Shown here: in pieces, positions 51,901 through 64,000 of the stretch
Position numbering within the stretch: position 1 is the stretch's first letter
Layout: each line of letters opens with the position of its first letter
DNA from: Lagopus muta
Taxonomy: Eukaryota > Chordata > Aves > Galliformes > Phasianidae
Direction of reading: 5' to 3'
Length of the DNA stretch: 64,000 nucleotides
Assembly (NCBI RefSeq): GCF_023343835.1
Contig: NC_064439.1
Span: 37,518,508-37,582,507 of the forward strand
Translations under genes and position numbers: made by a program
Notes under the pieces: generated by a model
Database searches by the model: none
What the model saw: only the letters and a program-made list of their open reading frames with translations
What the model was told of the DNA's origin: nothing

Positions 51901-52419
51901 CTCTGCCCTTAGCTATGCTTGTGAAAACCTGTGGCATTATACAATTGGCTTGGAAAGACTTAAAAAAATCTCATGGAGAGTTGTTCTGTAAATGTTAGAC
52001 AAGGCTGCTGTTTTTTTCAGTAGTACTTTTTATTTTAAAGCCATACCTGAATTGCAGTCAAAGGTACTGTTTCACAGCATTGAAATAGAGAGACAAATTT
52101 GGAGTATGAGGTATGCTGTTGACAGTGGACCTTGCTACTAAAACTGCCTTAGCGAGGCACAACAGCAGTGTGCATCTGTGGTGTGAGACGGACATGTTCC
52201 ATGGGCTTCTGGCTCCCAGCCATGTTCAAACCACTGGTCACAATGTGAGATCCCTTCTGTTGCCTTTGGGAAGGGGCCAGACCCTACTACTGGCTACAGA
52301 TGGCAGTGGCGGTACCCAGGGTTCCCACCCCATCTTCCAATCTGTGGTGACCCTGTGGCATAGCAGGTCTGAGGCAGCCCAGGTCCTCCCTGGGCCAGGA
52401 ACATAGGGCTTAGGTCTCA
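47541..52419. other. presumed intron, no recognised exon
   Basis: AT-rich DNA with T runs (47607-47622, 50515-50534) and an A30 tract. Frame 47504-47896 (-) may be a 5' continuation of the hAT relic, since its C-terminal half joins that fragment, but its N-terminal half is not recognisable. Confidence 0.4.
48950..48979 (+). repeat. A30 tract after AATAAA
   Basis: Thirty As begin 13 bases after an AATAAA (48931-48936), the spacing of a polyadenylated transcript end. No matching coding sequence was recognised upstream, and no target duplication flanks it as far as I can see. Confidence 0.85.
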
Positions 52420-52604
52420 CCCTGGTGAGGTAGTGGCACAGGCTGCCCAGGGAGGTGGTGGAGTTGCCGTCCCTGGAGGGGTTTGAGAAACTTGTAGAAG
52501 TGGCCCTGAGGGTCACGGTTAGTGGGCATGGTAGTGATGGGCTGATAGTTGGATTAGATGATCTTAGTGGTCTTTCCAACCTTAATGAATCTGTGATTCT
52601 ATGA
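52420..52604 (+). mobile_element. CR1 LINE 3' end
   Basis: 'CACAGGCTGCCCAGGGAGGT', 'GTCCCTGGAGGGGTTTGAG', 'GTTGGATTAGATGATCTTAG' and 'CCAACCTTAATGAATCTGTGATTCTATGA' in order. 5'-truncated CR1 tail, moderately diverged. Confidence 0.95.
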
Positions 52605-52982
52605 CCCATGCTCCTGGCACCATCCAGTACAAGGCAAACACAGGACTGAAGAATGTAAAGGAAAGCTACTCATAGCCCCTTGGGTCTCTAGGCAACTGGG
52701 TGAAGGGCTAGGATCTGGCCAGTGGTGGTGTGGCTGACCACTGTGCTATTTGCAACTATAGTGTGTGGCATACCTGGAGATGTATGGAAAGGTCCATGTG
52801 ACCTTTTTGTATCAATGGTCAATGCAGAACAATAGGAAAAAATGTTCATCGTGTAGAGGAATATGAAACTGACAACTGTAGTCACACTCCTTTGAACAGG
52901 TAGCATCTTTGCCTCTTACACTCATAGAATATATGCATTTCCTTCTTGTGGAGACTCCATTTGTGGAGTCTCCTCCTCTGAG

Positions 52983-53108
52983 ATAGTAAAGACCCATCTG
53001 GATGCTTTCCTGTGAAACCTACTGTAAGGAACCTGATTTAGTGGAGTTGGACTGGATGATCTCCAGAGGGGCCTTCCAACCCCTACAATTCTGTGATTCT
53101 GTGATACT
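52983..53108 (+). mobile_element. CR1 LINE 3' end
   Basis: 'AAAGACCCATCTGGATGCTT', 'TTGGACTGGATGATCTCCAG' and 'GGCCTTCCAACCCCTACAATTCTGTGATTCTGTGA'. It resembles the copy at 15.2 kb in its 'GGAACCTG' and 'CCCCTACAATTCTG' segments, so the two are probably of one subfamily. Confidence 0.95.
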
Positions 53109-54611
53109 GTTCTTCACACAGCTGGTGCACAAATAGCCAGATAGCTTGAAAAGCTGTCTCTCATTCTCCTTAAAACTGAACAAAACAGCTAGAAAGTTAT
53201 TACAGCAATAGGCTTAATCAAATTGAAGATACATTCAGAAAACCCTGCTTTGAGCCATTTACTTTTCTTCTTGTTTGTTTGTATCCGACTTGTGATCCGA
53301 CTGACACAACAAAACAAATTATGAAAGTGAAGGAGTGAAGTAGAAGATACAGTGAGATATATAATGCACACCTCCAGTACCATCACCAGATGTATTTATC
53401 TACTTATTTTTTTTTTGAAAAATTTTCAGAAAGAAATGTTTTTTTCTCCTAGGCTGAATGGATTGTAGTACTCTTCACCGTTGCTTAATGTGGAATTGGA
53501 GTAAGATAGAATCGAAATTAGATGTGAATTGTTTATGTATCCAGTTAGCTGTTGTGAATGGAGGGGAAGGGTGTTAAAAGCTGTTAGTTGCAATGATTTT
53601 TATTGCACTGACTACATGGTCTGTGGCTAGAACCATAGGCTCTGGAGGATAACCTCGTGTCTCGTACTACAAGGGCAATTCTGGGAGGAAGGAACAAGTA
53701 TCTGCCAAAACACTCACTCTTGAGCAGCAAGGTTGCATCTTTGTTTTGTTGTGTTACTGCAGAACCAGTGGTGTTTTTCCTTCAAGGCCTAAAGTTGTTT
53801 TAGTTATGGTGGGTTTTTTTTTGTATATCTAGAATAGAAAAAAAAAGAGAACAAAAATTTATGATGGTATGGTACAGCGTGTTCATGAGTTTCCTGTATT
53901 CAAGGGATTTCCTAACAAGAACAGAAACCTCTGCAATAAATATTCCTATTTATGTTAATCTTCTGTAATCAGTGTGCAGTCTGAAATAATTACAATGAAA
54001 ACACCCTCTGCTCCAAACGCTCACAACTTGCATTTATTTCAGGCTTTTTTTTGCCTCAGAATTCTGAAAACATAATCCTTCATTCTGCTCCGCTTCATCT
54101 CCTTTGCATGAATTTATCCAACAGAACCTTTTGTGAGCTTCATTAACAATGGTCATGCCATAATAAATTACATAATTTGGGAAGTTTTTAATTAAATAAG
54201 TTTTTTAAAAAAATCAAAGCATAATAAATTAAATTAGGTAACATTTTACCATAATGAATTTCCACATGAGGTATGTAATGAAGTAGACCAAAGTATAATC
54301 TATAATCTGAAGCTTTTAGGCTTTGCATCTTTACTAGTCAAAGCCACAAAATGTTTTTGGTTTTTTTTTTCAGTCTTTTTTGAAAAAAATTCATATGTCA
54401 AACATAATTTGCTGTTCCATGGATTATGCAAAGGTAGCAGAAAAATGTTAGCAAAGACATAACCAAGAGTGTGTTTGACTCTCAAGACACATCTTCCAGC
54501 CCTTCCTGTTCCATTCAGACCTGTTTGCAAAGTAGCTGTCCTTCATGTATTCTTTCAGCACTGGGCAGAGCAAAGAGTTTTTGGTAAAACTGTTCGATAC
54601 GTTTGGAATGA
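53109..54611. other. non-coding, no recognised element
   Basis: AT-rich interval between CR1 copies with A and T runs at 53404-53414 and 53838-53848. No gene signal seen. Confidence 0.4.
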
Positions 54612-54812
54612 ATCATAGAATCACCAAAGCTGGAAAAGACCTCCAAGATCATCCAGTTCAGCTGTCCACCTACCACTAATATTTCCCCACTAAACCATGT
54701 CCCTTAGAACAGCATCTAAACATTTCTTGAGCACCTCCAAGGATGGTGATTCCACCACCTGCCTGGGCAGCCCATTGAGCACCAAGGCTCTATGCCAGTG
54801 CTGTGTGCATTT
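54612..54812 (-). mobile_element. CR1 LINE 3' end
   Basis: 'AATCATAGAATCACCAAAGC', 'GACCTCCAAGATCATCCAGT', 'CTAAACCATGTCCC' and 'CACCTGCCTGGGCAGCCCATTGAG' in antisense order. It forms an inverted pair with the plus-strand CR1 160 bp downstream. Confidence 0.93.
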
Positions 54813-54971
54813 AACTGGGCTGCTTGCCCAGGCACATGGGAAGGAAATATAGGATCAACCTCAGCTTATATGTGCAGTGCCATAGTAACTCCACAGATAT
54901 CCTCAGCAGCTACCAGCTGCTACCTTTGCTTTCATCTTCTCCTTGCACCCAAAAATAATAAGATTGCTATA

Positions 54972-55190
54972 TGATTTTTTCACACAGAGGGTGGTGACAC
55001 ATTGGAACAAGTTGCCCAAAGAGGTTGTGGATGCCCCATCCCTGGAGGCATTCAAAGCCTCCAGGCTCTGGGCAACCTGGCCTACTGGTTGGCAACCCTG
55101 CACATAGCAGAGGGGTAGGAACTAGATGATGATTATGGTCCTTTTCGACCCAGGCCATTCTATGATTCATTCTGTGATTCCATGATGCTC
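54972..55190 (+). mobile_element. CR1 LINE 3' end
   Basis: 'TTTTTCACACAGAGGGTGGTG', 'AAGAGGTTGTGGATGCCCCAT', 'CACATAGCAGAGGGG' and 'CCAGGCCATTCTATGATTC'. Same variant as the copy at 61.1 kb. It is immediately followed by another CR1. Confidence 0.95.
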
Positions 55191-55741
55191 TGCCTCCCAG
55201 TCTCCTCCTCTGCTTTGCCCTTGTAAGTCCCCGTCTGGAGTACTGTGGCTAGGCCTGGAGCCCCCTGCACAAGAATGATGTGGAGCTGTTGGAGCAAAGC
55301 CAAAACATGAGCAGATGGCTAGAGCACCTCTCCTATGAAGAAAGACTGAGGGAGCTGGGCTTATTTATCTGGAGAAGACTCAGGGAAGATGTAATTGCCA
55401 ACTTTCAGTACTTGAGGAGAGATTATTAGCAGGAGAGGAACTGACTTTTTACACAGTATGATAGCGATAGGACAAGGGGCAATGGATTTAAACTAGAAGA
55501 AGGGAAATTTAGGCTACTTGTTAAAAAAAAAAAAGTTTTTACTCAGAGAGTGGTGAGGCACTGACACTGGTGCCCAGAGAAGCTGTGGATGCCTCATCCC
55601 TGGAGATGTTCACAGCCAGATTGGACGCTATTCTGGGCTGCCTGATCTAATGGGTGGCAGCCCTGCTTAAAGCAGGGTGGTAGGAGCTCACTGGTCTTTA
55701 AGATCCGTTCCAACCCAAGCCATTCTGTGATCCTATGAGTT
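55191..55741 (+). mobile_element. CR1 LINE 3' part
   Basis: About 550 bp beginning with 'CTGGAGTACTGTGG...CTGGAGCC' and running through 'GAGCAGATGGCTAGAGCACCTCTCCTATGA', 'GGCTTATTTATCTGGAGAAG', 'GATAGCGATAGGACAAGGGG' and 'GTGAGGCACTGACACTGG' to 'CATTCTGTGATCCTATGAG'. An A12 run interrupts it at 55524-55535. It abuts the preceding CR1 head to tail, so one of them used the tail of the other, or its flank, as a target. Confidence 0.95.
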
Positions 55742-58429
55742 TCTTACATGGTGCAACCATCTTACTTTCACCAAGGGGATGTTCTCCATATAAAGGATTT
55801 GATCCCAAATTTCCTTTCTATGTACAGTATGCAGCTTCATGACAGTGAATGGTGCTTTGATTTTCAGACTGTGATAGGATTAAGCAAAAACCAATGGAAG
55901 AGGACATGGAAAGAGAATTTTTAAAATTATTAATATTGATTTGTGTTTTTCCCAGTACCTCCAAATGATTACAGGAAGCAGTGCAAAGGGAGTAAGCTTG
56001 GAATTACATTCACTATTTTGATTTGATGGGGCATACAGACAGAATAATATTTTATAATCATCTTTCACAAGGGCAAATGGCTGTGTAGAAGGCTATGAAA
56101 AACAATGATTAGTATTTGTATCTCTGGGAAGCATCCTTTCCTTTTGATATTTTAATTTAGAGCTGGTTTAGAGAGGTGAGATTAATGCCAGCAATGTCAG
56201 GCTATATTTTGGGGTGGGTTTCTGTTTTTTTGAGGATCTTGCATTATTCTTTGCATCAACATGCTCTCAAACTGGGGAATTTGACTTTTGGATGTTCCAC
56301 TGAAGAAAAAAAAATAAAAAGCAACAGGTTATTTGATTTGTGTATGTGCATATAATTAGGGCATGCAGAGTGAGCAAAAGATGTGTGATGAGGGAATCTC
56401 ATGAAGGCAAAGACAGAGGGGCTGTCACATTGTGACAATGCTGCCTGTGGTACAGTTAAGAGTGCAGAGTCTGTCCCCTCCTACTCAGCTGTCACCTCAT
56501 CTTAGGTCACTGCAGGGGTAGCTCAGTGTCATGGGAAGCAAAAAAAAAACCACAAAAGGTCTGTTGCATTTTAATGGTGCTTCTGGCAGTAATTCTGCTT
56601 TCTGCTAAAGACATGTAATACTTAACCAATTGAAGTCTGTTGTAAGAATGAAATGGCAGCTTGTTCTGAGATAGTGTATAACTCATGAACCTGTTAGCAG
56701 GTGGATCTCTTACAGCTCACTGATTCACAGGCTATAGTTCGTTTTTCCTCAGAAGACTTTATACAGCATTTCAGTATATCTAGATAGCCCATCTCCCTCT
56801 TTCCTTGTCTTTTTACATCAACAGCATAACTGCTGTAAATCTAAAGGTATGAGGGCATAAAGTTTATGTAGCAGAAGAGCATCTGTTTTACAGAAAGTAC
56901 CCTGTTTAGGTTTTAAGCATCCTGAGCCATTGCCAAAACAGACTCCTGGAAGAGAACGCTGCACAGAATCACTGCTGTCATCCTCTGTAAAATTTTAGGT
57001 AACTTTCCCCTTTGGGTGGAGAACCTCAAATGTGAAGGATTTGGGGACAAGAAGGAAGAAATTCTTGCTCTGTGAGTGATACAAATTAGATGGCTAAGGT
57101 AGAGAATGAGATTAATTGTATCTGGAAAAGAATATTTTAGAAATTAGTCTTGATGACAGGAGTGTGTCAAATTAATAAATTTTGTATTTTTGGAATTATA
57201 CAGTATGTCATAGGCCAATTTTGTTCCAGGGAAAATGTGACATCTTCTCCCATTGTGTGTGAGTTTCCAAAAGGATGAAAAGCAAGGAAAATATAAAGCT
57301 AAAAGAGAAGTTGTCAATTGGAGCAGCATGCAGAGAAAGGAATTGACTGTGCCATTTAAACTGTATAAATCAACAGTGATGTGCCCTATCTCTCAGACCG
57401 TTCCGGTATCTCTGTGTGTTCAGACTGCTAGATCTGTTTTCCATTTTCGACAATAGATTTTACCTTGACCTGTGCAGACAGTCATATCCTTTTACATAGC
57501 GGTGACTTCCCAGAGAACATAAGCATAAATCTGCTCTGTTGCCATGAGGTACCCACTGTGCCTCACAGCAGATCTGTTTTTTAGCTCACAAGAATGTGTG
57601 CAAGGGGATTTTGCTGCACTATGGAAAATATTTGAGCTGCATTTTTACGTACCAACATTTTATTTCTTCTGCTTCCAGAATCTCAATAGTTTAGAAAGGA
57701 AACATAGAGCTACCATTGGCATTCTGAAATGGTCTTGCTTTTCAGAACATTGTTTCTGTAATCCTTCTGGGGAGGAGGAGTTCCCTATCTGTTCCAAAGC
57801 AGTCAGTATAGTTATGAAAATGTTCAAAGAGTTGACAATTAAGAATTATCTTTCACTGCTGCTGCTTTGTTTCTAGAGTAGTGAACATATTTTTTGGAAT
57901 GGAATTAAATCCAAGTCACTCCAGGGGCCACTGGTATTTTGCAAATGCTAAATTAAAGTGTGCCATGTGCTGTGCACAAGGGGTGGTCAGTAGTGGCTTG
58001 ACAGAATTTAATTGTGTGTGTGGCAGGGGTGCTCTGGCTCACTGCATGTGGGTGTGATGAAGCCGCAATCTGGTGGGAAAACGACCTTTCACAGCCCCTT
58101 TTCTTTTTGTGAACAGGAAGGAAAAGTTACCCAGCTGTTTTCTATCCTGCCTTCTGGTGAGGTGGTCCTGTAGCCAGCCCCCTGTACAGACGCTTTTTGT
58201 TCCTTCAGTTCATCACCTTCCCTTTGTTGTTTTTTTTTTTTCCACTTCCAGGCTGCAAATACATAGAATGAGGAACAAGTTAATTAGAAACAGTGAAACA
58301 GGGATGGAAGCTGAGCTAACTTAGAAAACAGTAGGTGAAGAAGCAGATTCAGGTTGGATAGAAATAATGTTTATGTCCTTCAAAATTATCTTCTTATTAA
58401 GTTATTGAAGTATAGTTTTGGAGGAATTG
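55742..58429. other. presumed intron, no recognised exon
   Basis: AT-rich DNA. Frames such as 57544-57876 (+) have no recognised domain and no acceptable splice context that I can see. Confidence 0.4.
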
Positions 58430-58505
58430 ATACAGAAATCACAAAATTGTTTGAGTTGGAAGAAACTTTTAAAGGTCAACTAGTTCAATGTCCCTTTTTG
58501 GGACC
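58430..58505 (-). mobile_element. old CR1 LINE 3' end, short
   Basis: 'AATCACAAAATTGTTTGAGT', 'TGGAAGAAACTTTTAAAGG' and 'CAACTAGTTCAATGTCCC' match the antisense CR1 terminus at reduced identity. Short and diverged, therefore less certain than the other tails. Confidence 0.7.
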
Positions 58506-61099
58506 TGCTGGTGTATGAAAGTCCCTAAATGGCATATTGTCCTCTACTTCTCCATTTTGATCACCATCTATTTTCTTTTTATTTAGTGACGTCCTCACCT
58601 TTCCCAGCTGTGTGCTTTGAGTTTGTTCACCTTACTCAAGCTTATGTAGTCAGTGCTCAATGTGTTGCGGCATGTTTGGGCTCAAAGAGTGTTAGCAGGG
58701 AGAGAGCCACCAAAATTAAGCTTATCAATCTTGTATTTGGGGCAGCACTCACTGGATGGGGAAGTTTCACAAAAAAACAGAGCTAAGGACCCTATTCACA
58801 CACTTTCCTTCTCCCCATTCTCTTTCCATGTGTCTCTGAGGACTAAGCTAATCAGGCAACGTTGTGCTGGCTACAAATAAGGTTCATGGAGAGTGATAAG
58901 CATGGCCTGTGTAGCATGCAGTAACTGAAGGGGTAATTCATGCAATGAATTTTGATGCAGTGCTCAAAGCAGTACAAGTACAGGATCCTCAGGGAGGAGC
59001 ATGCTGCCTTGGGGAAGGAGCAACAGCTGTGGTTGCTGCTTGGTGCCCGTGCTGCGGTTGATTCAGTGGCAGCAGGGCAGAGGAGTTGGAGGGAACAGTG
59101 AAGCATCTGAAGGTACTTTTGGCTTGGATTATGTTTGGATGATATTGTGTGGAATGGTGGCATTTTGTTAATTTACTTACTAATTTGTGATGGCTGTAGC
59201 TGAATATTGAAAACTTATTTCTAAACAACTGGCATTTCGTACCTTGGTGAGGAGAGAGTTGCTGAGTGAAACAACAGGTGTAAATTGTGAATAGAAGAGA
59301 AACCAACAAGTGCAGCTTTTTGTGAACCTGCTCACCTCTTTCTCTGTGTGATTTTGAGCAGCTGGGGCTGTGCTATCTCAGTTTATCTTTGGTAATCAGG
59401 ATATACATCTCTTGGGATGTGTTTTGCTTTCAGTTGTTTTGTTGGAAATGTACAATTATTAACTAGATTAGATTATTTGCATATAGACCAGCAGTACTGC
59501 AAAGAGAATGTGAACAATTTTATCAGTGTGGAGAGAAGTACTCTCATTTTGTGAGAGCCTGCTGTCTTTGTTTAATCAAAGAAGATACTACTTGAATATA
59601 AAATGAGACAATTTGCGCTGTTGTCTTTTTTTCTTCCATGGAGAAAGAACTAATGTGCTAATCCTTGTAGAAGTAAAACTAATAGTGTTTTCGATACATT
59701 AATTAAAAATAATTTGTTTATTAGAGAATGCCATTTTCCTAATCTTTAATACTTATGACACCTGTAAAAACATAGGACACAGTACTTTGCCAAGTTAGTT
59801 ACGGAGGTGTATGTTGCTGTAATCGGATTTCTTCAGCTGATTTGAATGTTTTGCAGGGAGATGTTTTCTCCTTTGAATGCCATGGAGGTTTGCTCTCAGT
59901 GGTCCACTGGCTTCCCTCTATGTTTTTTAATGCGAGGCCAAGTAGGTGTGTTTATGAGTTGCTGTCCTAGACTGCTTTCTCCAGAGGTGTAATTTAGAAG
60001 CTGGTACTTCATTCATTATTATGCTTGCCTTGCTCTGAATCTACAATTCGGTCTGTTGTTCAGGTTGCAGAATGATGACTCATTCCCTTCCTTCACTGAG
60101 TAGTTGCACTTGATCTTATCCCATTCTTAGATTAGTTTTTGTGGAAAGCTAGCAAGAAGTGCTTACAGCATTCACTAATTTGACTGATATATATTGTTTT
60201 TTACTGAAAAAGACAAAAAGGTTGGTTGTGAATAAAAGGTTGTTTATAGATTATTTAATTATGCCTCTTTTGGGCTTCGTACAGTGGAGGTAAGAAGATG
60301 TTCTCTGTTCATTTCTGGTAGGCATGAGAAAAGTCAGCTTGTACAGTACAAAAGTGGTTATATTCAAGAGCAGGATATAGTGAAACCACAGGAGACATCT
60401 CATAGTCTATGGAAATCCATGTAAAGAAAGTAATCCTAGTGGAATGTCTGGTGTATTTGCAGAGTTTCTTGTAGAAGGACAGTTTTCTACATGGAATGTC
60501 CCCAGGTGACTTAGCAGAATCCTGCTGGTGTGAGCGTCTCCAAAAAGTAAGATAAAGAGAAGTGAGAGATGAATAAATAAATCAGTGGTGGAGGGAGACA
60601 TGGTGACCAACTCTTTGTTCCTGGAATTGCACCCTCAGTGTGGAGGACAGCATTAAGTATGTCCCAGATAGGTTCCTCTCACTCCATCTTTACTGGAAAT
60701 TAAGATAGTCTTCGCATGAATCCTGTAAGAGAGAACTCTACAGTAAGGAATATTGTGCCTCCAGAATTAGATATAAATCATCACTCGTGTAATGGACTAT
60801 TTCTTTATTATCTAGAAGTTTTTTCTGTTCTTTGATTTGGTTTTCAGAGTCTGCACATGTTGATTTTCTTCACTTCCCATGTGGTCCTACCACATGGTGG
60901 AGGAAGGACATTCAGACCTGAATTATTTCATCTCCCAGAATCTGTCAGTTTTCTGATGTCACTTTTTTCTTCTTGGTATTGCTTCTAGTATTTTTATTTA
61001 ATTTTTAAAAGCAGCATTTAGGGTTCAGATTGTTGTCTTAAAACTGATTGATACTGTTCACTATTAAAAATGTCATGGCGGACTACAGATGAAAGGACT
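58506..61099. other. presumed intron, no recognised exon
   Basis: AT-rich DNA. Frames at 58852-59163 (-) and 58989-59309 (-) overlap each other and have no recognised domain. Confidence 0.4.
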
Positions 61100-61362
61100 G
61101 TTAGGATAGGACAAGGGGCAATGTTTTTAAACTGAGACAGGGGAGGTTAGATATTAGGAGGAAGTTTTTCACACAGAGGGTGGTGACACACTGGAACAGG
61201 TTGCCCAAGTAGGTTGTGGATGTCCCATCCCTGGAGGCACTCAAAGCCTCCAGACAGCATGGTCTGGTGGTTGCCAACCCTGCACATAGCAGAGGGATTG
61301 AAACTAGATGATCATTGTGGTCCTTTTCAACCCAGGCCATTCTATGATTCTATGATAATTCT
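61100..61362 (+). mobile_element. CR1 LINE 3' end
   Basis: 'GGATAGGACAAGGGGCAATG', 'TTCACACAGAGGGTGGTGAC', 'CCATCCCTGGAGGCACTCAA', 'CACATAGCAGAGGGATTG' and 'CAACCCAGGCCATTCTATGATTCTATGAT' in order. Very close to the copy at 54.97-55.19 kb, so both belong to one subfamily. Confidence 0.96.
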
Positions 61363-64000
61363 GCCTTTTTGTAGATTATTTTTTTTTTAATGGGATTATT
61401 TGCCTATATTAATGTTTTTTACTTTGCTAGGTCTGTGTAGACCACAGGCTTTAATTTATCTAGGCAATTCTAGCTTGTTCGCTTTTCAGATATTTATCTA
61501 CTAGCTTCAAATTGTAAGGAGGAATTTGCAGAGAGGAGCTATCATGGAATTTGAAGAGTGCCTTTATGCTCAGGGTAAATAAGGAATCTCTTTTTTATTT
61601 ATATAAAGGTCTCAGACAGTGACCTAGCTGACAGGGTCGTTTTGAGCTGACCTGGATCACTGTATTGTGTGGACTGCAAGCTATACGAGGCAATGGTTTT
61701 GTTCTTATCTGCTTGTAAGTGGTGCCTTTATGGTGCCTTTAAAAGTAACATAGAGTTAACACTGAGGGCTCTCAGCCTGCTTTCCAAATGGTGCATTCAT
61801 ACCACTTCTCTGATAACCACATGCGATCAGTCTTCACCTCGTAAACACTTCTTGTGGCCATTTGGAGGGCATGCATCACCACGGTTTGCAAAATCTTTCT
61901 TCATCCTGGCTGCAGAGCTGTATTTGCAGAAGTTAGCAGTTGAGTGACAAGATTCAGAGCTGGAGTTTCTCAAAGTGTAGTTACTAGTTGCCTTCAGGGC
62001 ATGGGGAAGACAGCCTTCCCTCCAACTGTCAGCTGGAGTATCAGTTAAAATCACTTTCCTTCTCCGTTGTGTTTAATAGCCTGACTGACATTGAGCTTTT
62101 CCAGCAGTGAAGTCAGTTGGGTGATATTCTGCTGAGAAATTTTTGGCCAACTGAGACTGGCATGGAAGAAGAACATGGACTAGTACTGTTTAACAGCTTG
62201 TGCAAAATTTATGTAGGAGTGTAAGGAAGAAACTGTCACTACTGAATTGCAGAAGAAGTGACTGTAGGAAAAATGTTTAGAATTTAGGAAAAATTAGAGA
62301 AAATGGTGAGCATGGATTGAATGTGAAGCATCAAGTTCAAAAAGAGAAGCCATCCAAATGCTTTGTGGGAAATCAGTAGTTTTCAGGGAGCAAATTCTGT
62401 TGTATCTTACTAGTGACTGTAAGGCCACTAGAAGAGGTCTGTAAGATTTTGGTGTATATCATAGCTTTACCACATGGCACTACCGCTTGCTTACTACAAT
62501 TAGTGAAATTTGTTTCTCCCAAGAACAGTCATCCCAACAGGGCATGGACAAAGATGTTGGCTGATGGTATTTTTTCACTTTTTTGAGAGAGAAAAAATGT
62601 CAGTTGCAAACAATCCATGAAAAGCAAACGACATTTCACTGATAGTGTTCTATGAACACAAACTTTTTGTGTAATTTTTTATAAAGACAAATAATAAAAA
62701 AAACCAGGGTAGCTAGCAAGCAGAACCTAAAGCATGCCTTTGAAAAAGCGTGAATTGCACTTCTTTGAAGACAGCAAAATATTTACTTAAATGAATGTGA
62801 CCCATTTGATGTTGTAAGGGAAAATATTTTTACATTTCGTTTTTTCTCTGTACTGTAGTATTGAATCTTGCTTACCTTTTGTAGTCATGCATGAATATGC
62901 TATACTAAGTAGTATTTTTATGAGTTATCTGAATTTCTTATGAACTGACCTATGAATTAAAGAAGACTGCTTGAAAAAATAAATTCAGATGAAATTAAAT
63001 TAAAAGATCAGAGCAACTCATTATTTGCTTCTTCTCATAGATAATTCAATTTAATTTTTCCTTTACATAAATACATATGTTCCCTCTGCTTTTTTAGAAT
63101 TGTTTCCTACGGGGTTATTTTCTGCATTATTTCTTCCATGTGCAATTATTTTTTTTCATCTATCAAATGAAATGATGATACTGTTAGGTGAAATAAATAG
63201 ATGAGCAGGTTAGCATTCAGAAACGTAGAACGTTTGTCCAGGAAATAGGCTTTCAAGTGGACATAATCCAGTTGGTGAAAGTAATGAGGCTAAACAGAAG
63301 AGAATGAGCATTTTTGTGGGGAAAGAAATATTAAGAAAAAAATATGAAGCCCTAGGGAAAAATTTACAAATAGCCACTTTTAAACATTCTAGCCTTATGA
63401 TTAGAAAGAACTCTCTCAAATAAAACAGAAGTAAAACCTCACTGGTGCTCTTGTACCAATCTGTGTCAGCTCTGTTGAACTGCTTTCAAACTACTGTGTG
63501 ATAGGTAAGGGGCAGCCTCATCTTGCCACATGATGATTGCCTGGAATTGTGTATTTAATTGCTTCCTTGCTATCACCTCTTTCCCACCACGAGCAGCAGC
63601 AGGCAGTGGTTGCTAGCAATCCAAGGTAATGACTGCAGGCAAAGATGCCTTTTTTAGGCTTTGTGCCTAAGGGAGCGCCTACTCAGCATCCACAAAAAGT
63701 GGAAATTAAACCTGTTGCCTTGGAACGTAAACCAAAATTGTTTAAAGTATTTAAAAGGAATTTCTCTGCTGTCAGTCTTTGGTTAATTTTAAATGTATTT
63801 TTGTTACTGCAAACTTGAAAATTAAGATGATGCTTTTTTCCAAGACGTGAACTACATGGTACCATCATGTAGCTCCTTTGCCTTTGTGCAGAGGTTATTC
63901 CCTTGCGTGATTTTCTCCCTGGTTTGTTCAGTAGTGGCACTTCCCTTCCCAGCTGCAGGTCATCTAGACCTGCAGAAGTACAGAGCGGAGGTATGGAGCA
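61363..64000. other. presumed intron, no recognised exon
   Basis: AT-rich DNA. No repeat family, RNA gene or domain-bearing frame recognised up to the end of the window. Confidence 0.4.

Noticed and set aside
1..64000. Search for CRISPR arrays, bacterial operons, riboswitches, tRNA or rRNA genes
   Set aside because: The DNA is vertebrate in character, no regularly spaced direct repeats were seen, and no tRNA-like box A/B pair or rRNA sequence was recognised by eye.

Overview
The window is nuclear DNA from a bird, most likely a chicken-type galliform. It is AT-rich and has no dense set of open frames. It carries many CR1 LINE tails with the avian 3' signature (a 'CCTTCCAACCC...' block followed by repeated ATTCTGTG or ATTCTATG), mariner copies of the kind common in chicken, and solo LTRs with 5-bp target-site duplications. 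No complete protein-coding gene, rRNA or tRNA was recognised. Nearly all open frames of 60-150 codons look like chance frames or transposon relics. The closest galliform species cannot be fixed from sequence alone.

Layout. 1-39.6 kb is an intergenic-like, repeat-bearing stretch. It holds a CR1 reverse-transcriptase fragment (0.8-1.2 kb), a hAT transposase C-terminal fragment on the minus strand (3.9-4.6 kb), an old antisense CR1 (6.2-6.7 kb), a solo LTR (12.7-13.1 kb), two mariner copies each interrupted by an LTR (14.2-15.1 and 19.5-20.4 kb), another solo LTR (25.6-25.9 kb), a CR1 (27.8-28.3 kb), a short antisense CR1 tail (31.7 kb), an A36/T24 inverted pair (33.8-34.0 kb) and a long, old antisense CR1 (35.0-36.0 kb).

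The only gene signal is a strong CpG island at about 39.65-40.9 kb, with Sp1-type GC boxes, a G-quadruplex motif and two candidate plus-strand first coding exons. One is an ATG at 40055 with a donor after 40077, the other an ATG at 40601 with a donor after 40677. Both leave two bases of a split codon, so they could be alternative starts spliced to one downstream exon. I could not identify the gene, and no second exon is recognisable in the remaining 23 kb, so a long first intron running out of the window is the simplest reading.

41-64 kb (the presumed intron) contains a second hAT transposase fragment (46.8-47.5 kb), an A30 tract just after an AATAAA (48.9 kb), a cluster of CR1 tails in both orientations (52.4-55.7 kb) and further CR1 pieces at 58.4 and 61.1 kb. 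The most informative observations are the alternative-first-exon promoter, the nested LTR-in-mariner insertions with readable duplications, and the two same-strand hAT remnants. I found no evidence for a previously undescribed biological system beyond these.
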